Source of the DNA: Caulochytrium protostelioides
Lineage: Eukaryota; Chytridiomycota; Caulochytriomycetes; Caulochytriales; Caulochytriaceae
Length of the DNA stretch: 64,000 nt
Assembly: GCA_003615045.1 (NCBI GenBank)
Contig: ML014112.1
Coordinates: 186,001-250,000, forward strand
Direction of reading: 5' to 3'
A program made the position numbers and the translations under genes. Shown here piece after piece: positions 20,787-32,277 of this stretch. Under the pieces are notes generated by a model. That model did no database searches. It worked only from the letters and a program-made list of their open reading frames with translations, and was not told the origin of the DNA. Position 1 is the first letter of the stretch. Every line of letters begins with the position of its first letter.

Positions 20787-21898
20787 ACGGACGGCGCCGT
20801 GAATGGACGGCGAGCTGCCGAGCCGGTGCCTGCCGATCCATCAGTTGACTGGTGGCGCTGGCACCCCTGGCCCACAGGGCGTGGACGTCGGCGTGGCACG
20901 GCGTGATGACTGACGTCAAAACGTCTCGCTGTCGGCTTCTGCCGCTTGGCGCGGCTCCTTCATTCCTGCATCTGCCCCACGAAGCCAAGAAAGAAAAATC
21001 TGGAAAAGAGGAAACTGGGATGGCTCAGCTGTGCTGTCCATGCCCCTGGAGCCAAGCCCGAAAAGCGAAGGGCGACACGACCTCCTGAGCGACGGCTGGG
21101 CGCCACGCGGCTCTTGCCACGGCATCGCCATGACGGCAGCTTCGCCCATCGCCTATCGTTGTCGATAGGCGATGGGCGCGGCGCTGAACCGCACCTCACC
21201 AGGCGCTTCTCGCCGAGGAGAGGGAAGCGAAAGCGCCGCCGCCGGAGAGCGCCGTGTTGCTCATCGCTCTCACGCGTGTTGTGCATGCCGCGATTCGCCT
21301 TTTCGGTGTATGGTTCTCTTAAGTGCGGCCGCACGAAGTCTCCTTAAGTGGAGTCGCTACCGCTTCCTCGTTTGCTCGGCGGCACGCCGTCCCAGGGCCG
21401 AGGACCCGGTCGACCCGGCCCCGATGAGGCGGGGCGGAGCGCGGGTCAGCAGTCGAAGGGGGCGCAGCAGTCGGCACCACGGCTCGGGCCGTCGGCTGGC
21501 ACCGCGGGTGCTCGCCCCTGTTGGCACCGCCTCGGTCGTTGGGACGAGTGATGACGACCGCCACGCGTGTCGTTCTCGACACCGCGTACGAAAGACCGGC
21601 CCACCCCATCAGCAGGTTCATCGCTGGATAGTCGCGTTCCTGGCGTCGCATCGCGGCACGTGAGTGTATGCGTGCTGCAGGGCATGTGACGGGCCGTGCC
21701 GTGCATAGCATGTCGACTCCGAAAACCGCCATCACTCTGGGTTGCCAGCCGCCTGTGGTGATTATCCGTCGTTGTTAGTGTAGCTATTCAAGTGCACTCC
21801 CGTTATTACCGCTCGCCCTCTCGCGATTCCATTCCATTGGCCTTTCCCACCTTCTTTTTCTTTCCCCGATTTACTTGCGCACATACCGATCCGCCATC
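20787..21898. other. Spacer with a perfect hairpin
   Basis: 1.1 kb between RQT4-like and the BAR-domain gene, both on the plus strand. Frames here are short and unlike known proteins. The only structure noted is the 16-bp hairpin annotated separately. Confidence 0.5.
21143..21178. repeat. Perfect inverted repeat, 16-bp stem, 4-nt loop
   Basis: The left arm CGCCCATCGCCTATCG (21143-21158) is exactly complementary to 21163-21178 across the loop TTGT. It is intergenic, about 360 bp after the RQT4-like stop. It could be a cruciform, a structured RNA or a small mobile-element remnant; the sequence does not decide. Confidence 0.95.
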
Positions 21899-22996
21899 AT
21901 GTCGGCTAGTGAACAGGCCTCCTCGGCCGCCTCGCAGATTACGGGCATGTTCTCGAACATCGGCGCTTCGCTCATGCCCTTCGGCGCCAACATTGGCAAG
22001 CAGTTCAACCAGATGCAGCAGGTACGTTAACGCGTTGAATCATTTCATACCCGTCCCGGATCGTCGTTGATCGGTTGCGTCATGCGGTGCATGCATCCTG
22101 ACTCACCTGAATGACACTGAGGCCACACACTTTCAATGGAAAAAAAATGACGTGATTCGCTGGATCTGCTCTAGCTCGCCAAGGAGCGCATGGGCACCGC
22201 AAGCGACATTACCGAGCTTCCTGCGGAGTACCGCGAGCTTGAGGACAAGGTGGACAAGATTAAGCTGCTACACGACGGCTTGTTGAAGGTCGCCCGCAAC
22301 TACACGCTGCACCACTACGACTACGAGGCCCCGATTGCCTCGACGTTCGCGGACCTCGCGTCCACGGTCCAGAACCAGGCGACGTCCGTCGCCGCTGCCG
22401 GCGCGAAGGTCGTCGGCCGCGCGCCCGCGTTCGCCGCCGCGAGCCCGCGCGAGCCCGCCACGCCCACGGGCCTCTCGGCGGCGTTCGCCGTCATCTCGCA
22501 GCGCGGCGCCAACGACCTCGGCACCGAGGAGCCGCTCGGCGCGGCGCTCGCCAAGTTCGCCGCCACGCACGAGCGCATCGCGCGCCTCCGCTTGGACCAG
22601 GACGCCGCCGCCGCCGCCAAGTTCGTGGCGCCGGTCCAGGAAGCGCTCAACACGACGTTGGCTGTGGCCATGCGCGCGCGCCGCAACGTGACGAACGTCC
22701 GTCTCACCTACGACGCGAGCCGCACCAAGCTGAAGGCCGCGGCGCCCGAGCGCGTCGAGGCCGCCCGCGTCGAGATGGAGGCTGCCGAGGACGAGTTCGT
22801 CGCCGCCGTCGACGAGGCCATGGGCAAGATGAAGGTCGTCGTCGAGAGCCCCGACCTGCTCAAGTGCCTGGCGGACCTCACCGCCGCTCAGCTCCAGTAC
22901 TTCAAATCCGGCTACGAGGCGCTCGCTGAGCTCAGCCCCGAGATGGATGAGCTCCAGGTCACCAACGAGGCTCTCCTCCGCCACCCGGCCGCATAA
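21899..22996 (+). CDS. BAR-domain protein, Gvp36/BAR_2 family (two exons)
   Basis: Join of 21899-22021 and 22175-22996, giving 314 residues. BAR proteins bind and bend membranes; Gvp36 works in vesicle traffic at the Golgi. Exon 1 encodes MSASEQASSAASQITGMFSN up to KQFNQMQQ. Exon 2 resumes LAKERMGTASDITELPAEYR with ELEDKVDKIKLLHDGLLKVA, matching the BAR_2 start where a short amphipathic N-terminus precedes LPxEYxxLExxVD. The rest is long Ala/Glu/Lys-rich helices ending near LQVTNEALLRHPAA, consistent with one BAR bundle and no SH3 domain. The start has A at -3. The splice junctions keep the frame and rejoin a continuous family motif. Confidence 0.85.
22022..22174 (+). other. Spliceosomal intron in the BAR-domain gene
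   Basis: A 153-nt intron with donor GTACGT directly after CAGCAG and acceptor CTCTAG. Candidate branch sequences (CTGACTCAC) lie around 22098-22108. It contains in-frame stops and is more AT-rich than the exons. It is a phase-0 intron between residues 41 and 42. Confidence 0.85.
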
Positions 22997-23376
22997 ACGG
23001 CCTGCTCGACGTCGCTCGTTTTTTCTGCCCGTTTTCTCTTGAACTCCTCTTCCCCCTTTTTTTTGCATCTCGACCCTTTCTTTGTTTGATCATATCACTT
23101 CACATGTGATTAAATGGCGTCCATGGCATGATCACGGATCTTTTGCCTTGCTGATTTTTTTCTTTTCCCCGTTCCTCCTCCCCTTTTTTATACATGGTCC
23201 GCCGATGGGACTGGCTTCCTGGCGGCATGTTTCAACCATGGACGTTCATCGCCCTTTTATCAATGAGCTCGAGAAGGAATGCATAGCACGGACGGCGTCC
23301 TCTGACCCCTCTCTCGATGGTCTGGTTGGTGATGTGCCTGATCAGCCGACGCCTTGGAGCGACTCGAGGGCTCTCC
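22997..23376. other. Convergent spacer, T-rich
   Basis: 380 bp between the BAR gene (+) and the methyltransferase-like gene (-). Several T runs (23019-23064, 23150-23190) suit 3' ends. No gene was seen. Confidence 0.5.
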
Positions 23377-24795
23377 TCACGGGGCGGGCCAGGTGATTTG
23401 GATCAGCTCGCAGTCTTCGGCACGGCCCGCTAACGGGTCCAGCCGCGAGGCCGCCACGTGCCCCCCCAGCGCCGCGGCCGTGGCTTTGAAGGCTTCGCGC
23501 TCGGCATCGAACCCGCGGCGCAGCGGCAAGACCACGATCGCGAGGGGCGGGACGGCGGCGCGCTGTGCGCGATGCCGCGGATTGAGCACGTGGTCGATGA
23601 CGCGGGCGACCTGCTCGGCGTCCTGGACTTCGTAGCAAACGTCGGCCGCGAGCACGGTATCGACGGCGCGGCCGCCGGCCGCCGCCTCCATCGCCGCCAC
23701 GGCGGCGGCCTGCGCGGCGGGCGGCGCGTACCAGTCGAGCAAGCTCGCGCGCAGGCCGGCCGCCACGGCCGCCCCGTTCAGCGCCAGGCATGCGGTGGCG
23801 TTGGCGAGCACGGTGGCGTGGTAGTCGGTGACGGTGACCCAGGCGCCGCCGGCCCCAGGTGGTGCGACCCCGTCCGCCGCGGCGACGGGCAGCAGGCTGC
23901 GGACGCGGGCCGCTATGCCGGCCAGCGGCACGCCGCAGCCCAGCTCAAGCAGGTGCTGTCGGCCCGCAAGCAGCGGCGCCAACCGGCCCTGGGCGAGCAT
24001 CGTGGCGAGCTGCACCGTCGCGCCCCAGACCACGAGCCCGAGGCCGGTGCCGTCCTCGAGCGAGACCTCACGCACCGTCAGTCGCAGCGTGGGATTCGCA
24101 GACGCCGTCGCTAGCTCGCTGTGAGCCGCGCCTTGCTGGACGAGCGTCTGCAACGCGGGCGGCACCGCGTCAACAACGAGGTCTGGCGCCTTGAAGGTGA
24201 AGCGGCGCGTCGTCGGCGCCGAGCCGCCCAGCACGGCCAGGAGACTCATCGCGTCTACCGCCGTATCGATACACGTCTGCACCTGCTGAATGGTTCGACG
24301 CCAGGAGGCGGGAGCGGCCTGATCATCGCCTTCCGGCCCATCCACATGTCGACCATCGTGGTCGTTGCTTTTGTCGGCGTCGTCGTCATCTGCTTCGGCG
24401 GGCAAGGAGGCCGCGACGGCCGTCACGGTGGCCAGGTATCGCAACAAGGCATCGCGCACCACGGGTGGCGGGAACCGGCCGGCTAGCAGCGTCGAGGCCA
24501 GGTATTGCTGCGTCATGTCCGACCACGCCCCGATGGAGGGGATCGCGGGATCTTGCGGTGCATCGGGCGAGACTGGGACATCCAGCGCCATCGCCGCCAT
24601 GCGGGGCAAATGCGGCCGTGCCGCGCGGTATGCGGCGAGCACGGGGCTGAGCGGCGGATAAGGCTCGGTCTCCGTCTCGTGGTCGCTGGCTGTCGCGTCG
24701 TCATTGACATCGGCATGGGTATCGACCCTAGCTACCTGAGCCACCTGAGCCACCATGGCCGCCATGGCAGGTAGCGGGGGCGGAGAGACCGCCAT
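23377..24795 (-). CDS. Class I SAM-dependent methyltransferase, METTL21/FAM86-like protein-lysine methyltransferase
   Basis: Predicted 472 residues. Motif I HLLELGCGVPLAGIAA (about 281-296) is the SAM-binding loop. VTVTDYHATVLANA (about 320) supplies the acidic post-I residue, and DTVLAADVCYEV (about 380) corresponds to the catalytic-face D-x-x-Y of Methyltransf_16 enzymes. GLVVWGATVQLATML just before motif I resembles the family signature (usually G..vW.aa..La..L). Members methylate Lys on elongation factors or chaperones; the N-terminal helical part hints at FAM86/Efm3 (eEF2), but the substrate is undecided. The ATG at 24795 was chosen because the frame upstream to 25233 translates T-rich intergenic DNA without protein-like sequence. 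Confidence 0.75.
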   Translation of the reverse strand: MAVSPPPLPAMAAMVAQVAQVARVDTHADVNDDATASDHETETEPYPPLSPVLAAYRAARPHLPRMAAMALDVPVSPDAPQDPAIPSIGAWSDMTQQYLASTLLAGRFPPPVVRDALLRYLATVTAVAASLPAEADDDDADKSNDHDGRHVDGPEGDDQAAPASWRRTIQQVQTCIDTAVDAMSLLAVLGGSAPTTRRFTFKAPDLVVDAVPPALQTLVQQGAAHSELATASANPTLRLTVREVSLEDGTGLGLVVWGATVQLATMLAQGRLAPLLAGRQHLLELGCGVPLAGIAARVRSLLPVAAADGVAPPGAGGAWVTVTDYHATVLANATACLALNGAAVAAGLRASLLDWYAPPAAQAAAVAAMEAAAGGRAVDTVLAADVCYEVQDAEQVARVIDHVLNPRHRAQRAAVPPLAIVVLPLRRGFDAEREAFKATAAALGGHVAASRLDPLAGRAEDCELIQITWPAP

Positions 24796-27700
24796 CGACA
24801 GATCAGTCGGCGTCAGCGGCAGAAAGGAATCGAAGCCGTCGCAGGCTTTTTGGGAAGACGTCGCAGAAACGCGGCTTATGCGCGGGGAGGGCCGAGACCG
24901 CTGACGGGTACACCGTGCGGTGGGGCCACCAGGAGCCATGCCGCTGGATCGCTTGCCGCGACATGCCCTCGCCTTCAAACGTCCACCTCCCAACTCCGCT
25001 CGTGCGGCATGACGACCGTCCATCGCTTGTCTCATCCTCCTTCTCCGGTGCCTTGGATCGGCCACGGTCACGTCGACGGCGACCGGGCGATAAGGCCAGC
25101 GTGGCGGGGTCTTGTCGACGCCGCCGCATGGCGAGCTTTTTTTTTTCCTCAAATCGAAAAACAAAGTGAGATAAGCCGGATGACGATAGAAACTCCGCTC
25201 CATACGTGGTATGATTATTTTTGAAGGCAGCATGAATGATCATCATGATGACGATCACGATAAGACCAATCCGGTGCAACGCCTGACTCTCGACGCCCAT
25301 GGACGGACCATGGTGAACAACAATGCTCTCGCTTGACGCGCAGCTACGGCCGTCGCCTGATGGGGCAGGGGGCAGAGTCGTATCCGGCTGGCCATGACCA
25401 CCATCAACTCCGAACAGTGTGGCGTCGCGAACCTGCGTAGCGTTTATCGCTTTTGCGACAGGAACTACGCTGTATCCTTCCGAGACTCGCCGTTTTCGCC
25501 ATATTCATGACGGGCGATGCATGCGGAATGCGTCTGCCAGCAACAGTCCTACCTCGTCGTCGGCGCAGCGGACGATGACGAGGCAGTCGCACCCCTTCAT
25601 CATGACAGTCGTACGAGTGCTTTTTTCCTCTTATGTGGCGCACCCTCTTGCAATAAAAGCATACAGCCGTCGGTGCGCCACAAAAAGCCACGGACGCGAA
25701 GGCGGCGCACCTTACTGATTGCCCAGTACAGACGTCGCGGACTTCGCTGACGTTGCCGACGTTGCCCTCGACAAAAGCGACGGCGACGGCGATGGTGACG
25801 GCACTGCCCATCGCTCAACGCCATCCCCGCTGCATTAACCATGCAGCGAGGCCATCGCTGACCCTCAAAGTTGGGACAGCCGGTTCCACTCAGGGGCCGG
25901 TATCAGTGAGTGATGATGGCGATCATGCCGAGAGGGATCGCGCTCCTTTCCATGTGGGTGACGGTCGCTTCGTTCTGCCCTCGCCGCAGCCAGCGCCGCT
26001 GCTGCTGCCACCATTGAGCCATCACAGTTGTGCCGCCCGGCGTTTCGAAAAAGAAACAAAAGCGGCCGTGCATAACCAGCAGTCACTGCCCGCCTCGCCT
26101 CGGACGCTGTCATGGTATGTCTCTTTCGGTCTGGTTTGGACTGGTCGCAACGAGGTGATCAGATGCCCTCTTCGGCATGTTAGGCGCGGGTGCCTGGCGC
26201 CCTTCCCAACGGCGCCTCTCCTTCAGAGCCCCGCCCATCGTCCGCCCCCTGCATTGCCTTCGCGGCGTGCAAATCCTCACGACGCAGGCTTGCGCCATCG
26301 CCTCGCATAGCATGATGTTCCCCCGGCGCTTGTCGACATGCGTCGGTGGCGTCGTCAGGCCACGGTGGTTAAGGACGGCCACGACCGACAAGACCAAGTG
26401 CCCGCGCCACATCTCGGTGTCCGGGTGCCTGCACCGTACGGTCCGGCGCGCACGGCCAGCCCGACAAGCACCCCCGGACATTGCCCGCCGCGCTAGACAT
26501 CAGGCCATACGCGCGGCCAGGAAGGCGGCGGCGGCGAGCGCCCCAGGCGGCGTCGCGCGGTGCTGCCCACGGCCAGCATCCGGGCTTCCACGTCGCGACG
26601 CCGTGGCCATGGCACACACGCCATCGCTGGCGACGGGGGTGGAGACGCGTCGGGAGGTCGTCTGCGACTGCGGGGGCATGCACCCTGAAGCGCATGAGGG
26701 GCCCCCCAAGTGTGCCACGCGAAGTCGGCAGCGGCGCGTCGGGCAACCGGGGTTGTGCAGCCCACTCACGGCCCCGCGACACGTTAGGCAAGTTCCTGTG
26801 CTAGGCCGTTTCACTCCAGTCAGAGAAAAAGGAGTCGAGATGGCAGCGGTGGCGGCGGCGGCGGCGGCGGCGGCGCCGAGGGCAAACGACGAAGTCGGCG
26901 AAAGGAGCAGCAAGAGCAGCAAGGGCGGCGCTGTTCCGACGCCGCCGCCGCAGCACTTCGCCGCAGAAGCGAGGATCCCTTCACGTGGGCCCGAGGGAGC
27001 ACAGGCGTGTTAGCACCATGGCCTGACGTTGCGCTTGTGTTATGCTGGCCAGCATGGCAAGCATGGCGAGCGCGGCGGGCATGACGCATCCGGCAGGAAA
27101 TTTTTTTTTTACACGCGGCGTGAAGCCGGGAGGCCCCTAGGCATACAGGGGGCCACGGCCGTGGTGACCGTGGCGACCATGACGGCCAATCATGGCGTAC
27201 GCGGTCAGGCTATCCTGGCCTTGAACGACCTCGTCCACGACTACGAACAAGTCCATCGGACGAATGGTGCGAAGTGGCTAAGAAATGGCCAGCAACAGTT
27301 GCTCGCGATACAGCGCTACTCATTGATGGTGTGCCACAGCATGAGGCATGCCCTCGCCATCGTATGGGAGACCGTATCAGTACATCGACTCGGCAATCAG
27401 ACTGTTACTTTCTCTATAGGATCACCACCCCCCTCGCAGAGCGATCCAGAAGTCCGAAAGATCGTTCCTGGTCTCCCCGTGGTAGCGACCTCTTCACGCA
27501 GCTTTTCCGCATTCCACGTTCGTTCCTTGTCGGAGTTGCTGGCGAGAGTGCATGGCCTCCTCGTGTTCATCATCCTCGTCTTGTCACTGTAGCAAACACC
27601 GGTCTCTCGGCACGGTCGCTGCTGCTCGGTCTCGCGACTCTGGGATTGCCGCTGTCGCTTCGTATCGTGCGATCAGCTGGCCAAATCACCGACCTCTGAC

Positions 27701-28892
27701 TGTTCGGTCTCAGATTTGATCAGATTTGACTGGCTTTGCACCAGCCCACGCTGGGGCCGCACGCTGTTGCCACCTTCTTCCTCGCTGGACCCCCGAGCCC
27801 CCCCAACTCCCTCTCGGGGGCGCTTCAAATTGATTGTTCCTACCGCCGCGAAAAAAAAAAACTCCGCCAAAGAACGTGACGGTGAAAGTGCCACGCTGTG
27901 GGTCTGCCCGCATGGGGTGCAGCAGCATCTGCTGAGCAACGCGGACAGGCGACGAGGCTCGGACACGCACGCCAACTCCCCTCCGCGCGGCGGCAGCGCG
28001 CTCGGTTGCTTCAACGTGTGCTGGGCTTGAGGTGAGGTGGGCTGCGCGTGTTGCCGTGTATGAGCGAGCGAGTCTCAGCAGATGCGGATACTCATCACTT
28101 TTCCAGGCGAGGGCTGTACCTGCTGGTCACGCAGCGTGGGCGGCGTCATTGACGCAGTAACGGTGCGTGGCCCCTCACGGTATCGCTCTGCTTCGGGACC
28201 GTCATTGCGATCCTGATACACAACCTGTCAAGGATCCTCGGGTGGTATCCGCAGCCGGTTCAGCAAGCGACCCGAGAGAAGTCGCGAGGCTCGAAGTGAA
28301 ACGGTCAAAAATAAACGGCATCCGCAAGCAATTAAGCATCGGAGCAGCACTTTCGCGCACGGGAGCCACGCACCTCATCACAACGTGCGTTGGCACGGGG
28401 TGGGGGCCGCTATCACGCAAGGCGTCGCTCGTGGCTGTCACTGGCGGCGGCTGGGTACGTCGCGTGATATATACCGTGAGCGTCGCTTTGACCACTATCG
28501 CATTGGCACTGCTGCATCGGGTCGCATATGCCACTGTCAAGCACGGCTGCCCGCGCGATCCGTCTCGGTTGCTTCGGATCGGTGATCGGAGAATCCCCTC
28601 TCGGGTGGGGTCGATCCTTGATACCTCTTGGAAAGCTCCGTCCGTGGCTCATCGTGCAAGGATACATCCTCAACACCGCTTGCGGCCACCACCGCTGCTC
28701 ATACCCGCCTCGTTGGACTTTTCTCGAGGCAACCCCCGCAGTTGCGCCCGTATTGGCCGACATCTGGTCGACGGGTCATTTCTTTGAGTCGGCCACCAAG
28801 TGTCAGTTGCTGGTCAACATCGGCCTTTCTGAGCCCCTCAATCCTCAACCCATCCATCGACGACCAACGATCACACGGCGTCAATTTCCGTG
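24796..28892. other. Long gene-poor region
   Basis: About 4.1 kb with no reading frame that looks like a protein, and visibly less GC-rich than the flanks. It contains homopolymer runs (T at 25139-25146 and 27100-27109, A at 27850-27859) and one Ala-rich (GCG)n stretch near 26840-26875. No tRNA T-arm or transposase motif was recognised. It may include a long regulatory region or leader for the C2H2 factor at 28893, a non-coding RNA, or a decayed element. Confidence 0.5.
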
Positions 28893-31853
28893 ATGGAGAA
28901 CGAGCACGTGTACGCCGCGTCGTTCGGTCCTTCGGACGCCATGGCCGCCTCGGCCGCGCATTGCAGCGTCCTGTCGTCGCCCGCCCGTGCCCACACCCCG
29001 ATGGGCATGATGCACGCACCCGCGGCGTCGATCACCTCGCCCCTCTTCCAGGCCCACATGATGCCGCCCCTCCTCCCGACCGCGATGGCGTCGCTGCCGC
29101 ATACCACGCCGCCGGCCCCTTCGCCAGGCAACGGCCTCGTGCGCTCCCCGCCCTTCGGCCTCGCCAGCGCCTCGGGCACCGCGTCCTCAGCCAGCCTCTG
29201 CTTCTCCCACTCGCCGCTGCCCCAGCTCGGCGCCCCGACCCCGACCCCGGGCGGTGAACACTTTGCGGCGGCGGCCGCCGCTGCGGCCGCCGTCGCAGCG
29301 CGCTACGCCGTCCCGCACCCGATTCAAGCGGCCAAGGCGCCAGTGACGACGATGGGCGTCCTGCCGTCGCCCGCGCCGTCACCGGCAGCAGGACAAAGCC
29401 TCTCCCAGGGGCTGTGGTGCCCCGTGCCCATGCTGGCCGGCACGCCGGGTGCCCATGCCTTCGGCGGGCCACCGCCAACGCCGGCGCCGGTGTTGGCTGG
29501 GGCCGCCGCGGCCGCCATGCCCAGGAGCCACGCGGACGCCACGGCGAGCTCGGGCACCCCGTTCGGCCCCGCGAGCCCCGGGATGGGGCTCGGTCGGCTG
29601 CGCCCGGTGCCGACGCTCGCCACGGCGTCCTCGACCCCGGCCCCGCCGGCGTCCCGCGATCCGGGCTTCGAAGGCTTCTGGAACCACATCATGGCCCCCG
29701 GCGGCGGCGGCACCGCGACCCCCGTGCCGGACGTCGACCTCGGCCCCATGGTCAGCCAGGCCCTGCAGCAGCTCGCGGTGCCGGTCCCCGCGGCCACGCC
29801 GACGCCTGCCTTGACCTCCGCGTCCTTGATACCGGCGTCGTTGGACTCGGCATCGTTGGCATCGGCCGCCTTGCCCACAGCCATCGGCCAGGCCGGGCTG
29901 AGCGCCGCCGGTGCGATGGCCACAGCGGCGCCGCTGCCGGCGATCTCGTCGCCTGCCGTGTCGTCGCTGATGCAACAACATGATCTTGGCGCCGGCAGGA
30001 GTCCTGCAGACTTCCAGACGGGGTATCCGGTCCTACCGCCGGCGCCGGCGCCTTATCCGGGTCCCCCGGGTCACGGCCATGCATCCATACGGCCATCGCC
30101 GCCATCGTCGTCGATGCAACCCACGCAACCGATGCAACCGATGCAACCGATACACACCATGCAACCCATGCAACCCATGCAACCCCTGCAACCCCTGCAA
30201 CCCCTGCAATCCATGCAATCCATGCAGCCCATGTCGCATATGCCGCCCATGGACTACCGCGGTCAACGCAACGGCTACGGCGGCCACGGCCACCACGACT
30301 CCCACTACTACCACGGGTACGACCACCACACCGATCCGATGGGGCCGCCGCCGCCTATGCACACCCCGCAGCCACCCATGCACCACCTGGACATGATGCC
30401 GTCGTTTGGCATGCATGAGATGCACCATCCCTCCGGGCAGATGAGCATGGGAATGTCGTTCATGAGCCCAGTGAGCATGATGGGGCCGATGGGCGTCGGC
30501 ATGCCGCCGCCGATGCCGGTCGCGACGCCGCCCTTGCCGGATCATCACCTCCGCCGGCCGCCCCTCAACTATGCCACGCGGCCCATGGACACGCTGCCGC
30601 CGATGCTCGCGACGCCCATGCCCTTCCCGAAGTCGAGCCGCAAGAGGCGCCACGCCGGCTCCGACGCCACGCCGGGCGACCGTGGCCGCGCTGACACCGC
30701 CGGCGTGCATCGCCGGCTCCCGCGCGTCCGGCGCCCGGCGTCGACCGGCCCCTTCCCACCGCGGCGGCTGAGCACGACGCGCCTGGCCCCGCGGCGGCCG
30801 CGCTCGAAGAGGCGTCTGCCGGTCCGGTTCAGCGACGAGCCGATGGGCCCGACCGGCAGTCTCCACGCGCCGAGCGACGCCGCCTTCGCGCCGCCCGTGG
30901 CGCCCGCCGCCGAGCCCGGCTACGGCTACCCCAGGCCGCACAGTGCGGAGCCTACGGACGCGTATCACGCCCTTCTGCCGGCGCCGGCGCCGGCGCCCAC
31001 GCCCACGCCGCCCACGCCGCCGCCGCCGCCGCTGCCGCCGCGGGGACGGGCTTCGCTCAGCACGTCCCCGCGGATGCGGGATCCGAAGCGAATGGATCCG
31101 CCGCGGTCGCCGTCGGCGGACCTACCGCCGCCCCGGCCGCAGTCGCGCTCGCGCTCGCCGTCCGAGCGCCACGCGGGCCCATCGGACACGCTGTCGCGCG
31201 TGGCCGCGATGGGCGACGCGAAGCGCTTGGACATGAAGCAACACGGCCTGGAGGACTACACGCCGGCGTCAGCGAGCGAGGCGCACTCGGTGCTGCTGCC
31301 CTCGGACACGGGCAAACCGCGTAAGATGTACCCGTGCTTGTATCCCGGCTGCGATCGCGCGTTCCCGCGCTTTTACAACCTGAAGAGTCATTTGCTGTGT
31401 CACTCGCAGGTCAAGCCGCACCGATGCGATCACTGCACCGCGTGCTTCGCTCGCAAGCACGACCTGCAGCGCCACCGTCGCACCATCCACCGCGTCAGCA
31501 GGGGCGACGGCGGGAGCGACGACATGGAGGCCTCGGCAGCCATGGCGACGCCCGCGTCGTCGCTGCCCGTGTCGCCCTCCTCGTCGCCGCCGCCGGCCAT
31601 GCACGACGGGAACGAGGCGGCCGCGACGTCGGCATCGTTCGCCGCGGCCATGTCCATGACGTCCATGGCGGACCGTGAGACAGACGCGACGATTGCGGCG
31701 GCCGCCGCGTCGTTGAGCGCGATTGCAGAGTATGCGGCGTCGCCGACGCTCGCGCAGGCCCAGTCCAGCGCCGCAATGCCGATCCCGTCGGGTCCGACCC
31801 GCTCGTCGCCGGACAGCCATGCGCAGATCCCCGTGGTAAGAGAATGGCCGTGA
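28893..31853 (+). CDS. C2H2 zinc-finger transcription factor with long low-complexity N-terminus
   Basis: Predicted 986 residues. Two adjacent fingers near the C-terminus: [19 protein letters not shown] with LLCH (about 815-837, C-x4-C-x12-H-x3-H) and [17 protein letters not shown] with RRTIH (about 845-866, C-x2-C-x12-H-x4-H). The pattern (YPGC.RAF.R.YNL.SH, then [10 protein letters not shown]) resembles the fungal Crz1/Ace2/Swi5 group, so sequence-specific DNA binding is expected; the target is unknown. The N-terminal 800 residues are Pro/Ala/Met/His-rich, with an array of MQP triplets and a basic segment (about 586-655) that could be a nuclear localisation signal. The ATG at 28893 (G at -3) is used; the frame is preceded by a GTG codon only. 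Confidence 0.85.
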   Translation: MENEHVYAASFGPSDAMAASAAHCSVLSSPARAHTPMGMMHAPAASITSPLFQAHMMPPLLPTAMASLPHTTPPAPSPGNGLVRSPPFGLASASGTASSASLCFSHSPLPQLGAPTPTPGGEHFAAAAAAAAAVAARYAVPHPIQAAKAPVTTMGVLPSPAPSPAAGQSLSQGLWCPVPMLAGTPGAHAFGGPPPTPAPVLAGAAAAAMPRSHADATASSGTPFGPASPGMGLGRLRPVPTLATASSTPAPPASRDPGFEGFWNHIMAPGGGGTATPVPDVDLGPMVSQALQQLAVPVPAATPTPALTSASLIPASLDSASLASAALPTAIGQAGLSAAGAMATAAPLPAISSPAVSSLMQQHDLGAGRSPADFQTGYPVLPPAPAPYPGPPGHGHASIRPSPPSSSMQPTQPMQPMQPIHTMQPMQPMQPLQPLQPLQSMQSMQPMSHMPPMDYRGQRNGYGGHGHHDSHYYHGYDHHTDPMGPPPPMHTPQPPMHHLDMMPSFGMHEMHHPSGQMSMGMSFMSPVSMMGPMGVGMPPPMPVATPPLPDHHLRRPPLNYATRPMDTLPPMLATPMPFPKSSRKRRHAGSDATPGDRGRADTAGVHRRLPRVRRPASTGPFPPRRLSTTRLAPRRPRSKRRLPVRFSDEPMGPTGSLHAPSDAAFAPPVAPAAEPGYGYPRPHSAEPTDAYHALLPAPAPAPTPTPPTPPPPPLPPRGRASLSTSPRMRDPKRMDPPRSPSADLPPPRPQSRSRSPSERHAGPSDTLSRVAAMGDAKRLDMKQHGLEDYTPASASEAHSVLLPSDTGKPRKMYPCLYPGCDRAFPRFYNLKSHLLCHSQVKPHRCDHCTACFARKHDLQRHRRTIHRVSRGDGGSDDMEASAAMATPASSLPVSPSSSPPPAMHDGNEAAATSASFAAAMSMTSMADRETDATIAAAAASLSAIAEYAASPTLAQAQSSAAMPIPSGPTRSSPDSHAQIPVVREWP
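30114..30232 (+). repeat. Coding 9-bp minisatellite (MQP repeats)
   Basis: Repeats of ATGCAACCC and close variants (CTGCAACCC, ATGCAATCC) encode MQP/LQP/MQS triplets inside the C2H2 factor. The 9-bp period matches the non-coding arrays at 3312-3884 and 55849-55920. Confidence 0.9.
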
Positions 31854-32217
31854 CAGCCGTTGATCTGCTGAAGTTCATGTTTTCTTTTTTCTCCCTTTTC
31901 CTTTATATGGGGTGGGTCGCTTTGGGTGCCTCGTATCGCGCAGCACGTTACTCGTCGTGACATCGCGACAGCCACCGATTGTTGAGTTCTTCTGTCGCCA
32001 CAGTCTTTTTGTTTGTTTGTTTCTTTTTTATTTCGCTTTACATAATACCCGCGAAGTTGGTGATGTATCCATGCTTTATGCTGTATTGGTTGGCCTTTGG
32101 TCGCACGATGAGAACGTCGTGCAATCAGCATGCATGAGCCTCGATGCGCGCCAAGAGGACGGCGGTCACGGCTCCACAAGCGTCTCAGACTGCTCGTCAG
32201 AGCTATAGATACCCCAA

Positions 32218-32277
32218 ATCCCCGGCATATGAGACATATGAGAATCCCCGGCATCTGAGAATCCCCGGCATCTGAGA
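32218..32277. repeat. 17-bp direct repeats ATCCCCGGCATCTGAGA
   Basis: Copies at 32218-32234 (one mismatch), 32244-32260 and 32261-32277, with a partial copy between the first two. Confidence 0.85.

Noticed and set aside
24796-25233. N-terminal extension of the methyltransferase-like protein
   Set aside because: The added 146 residues translate T-rich intergenic DNA and Arg-rich filler; the ATG at 24795 is more plausible.
26177-27013. 278-codon plus-strand frame in the gene-poor region
   Set aside because: Mixed Arg/Pro/His composition, no domain, poly-Ala from a GCG microsatellite; looks like non-coding DNA.
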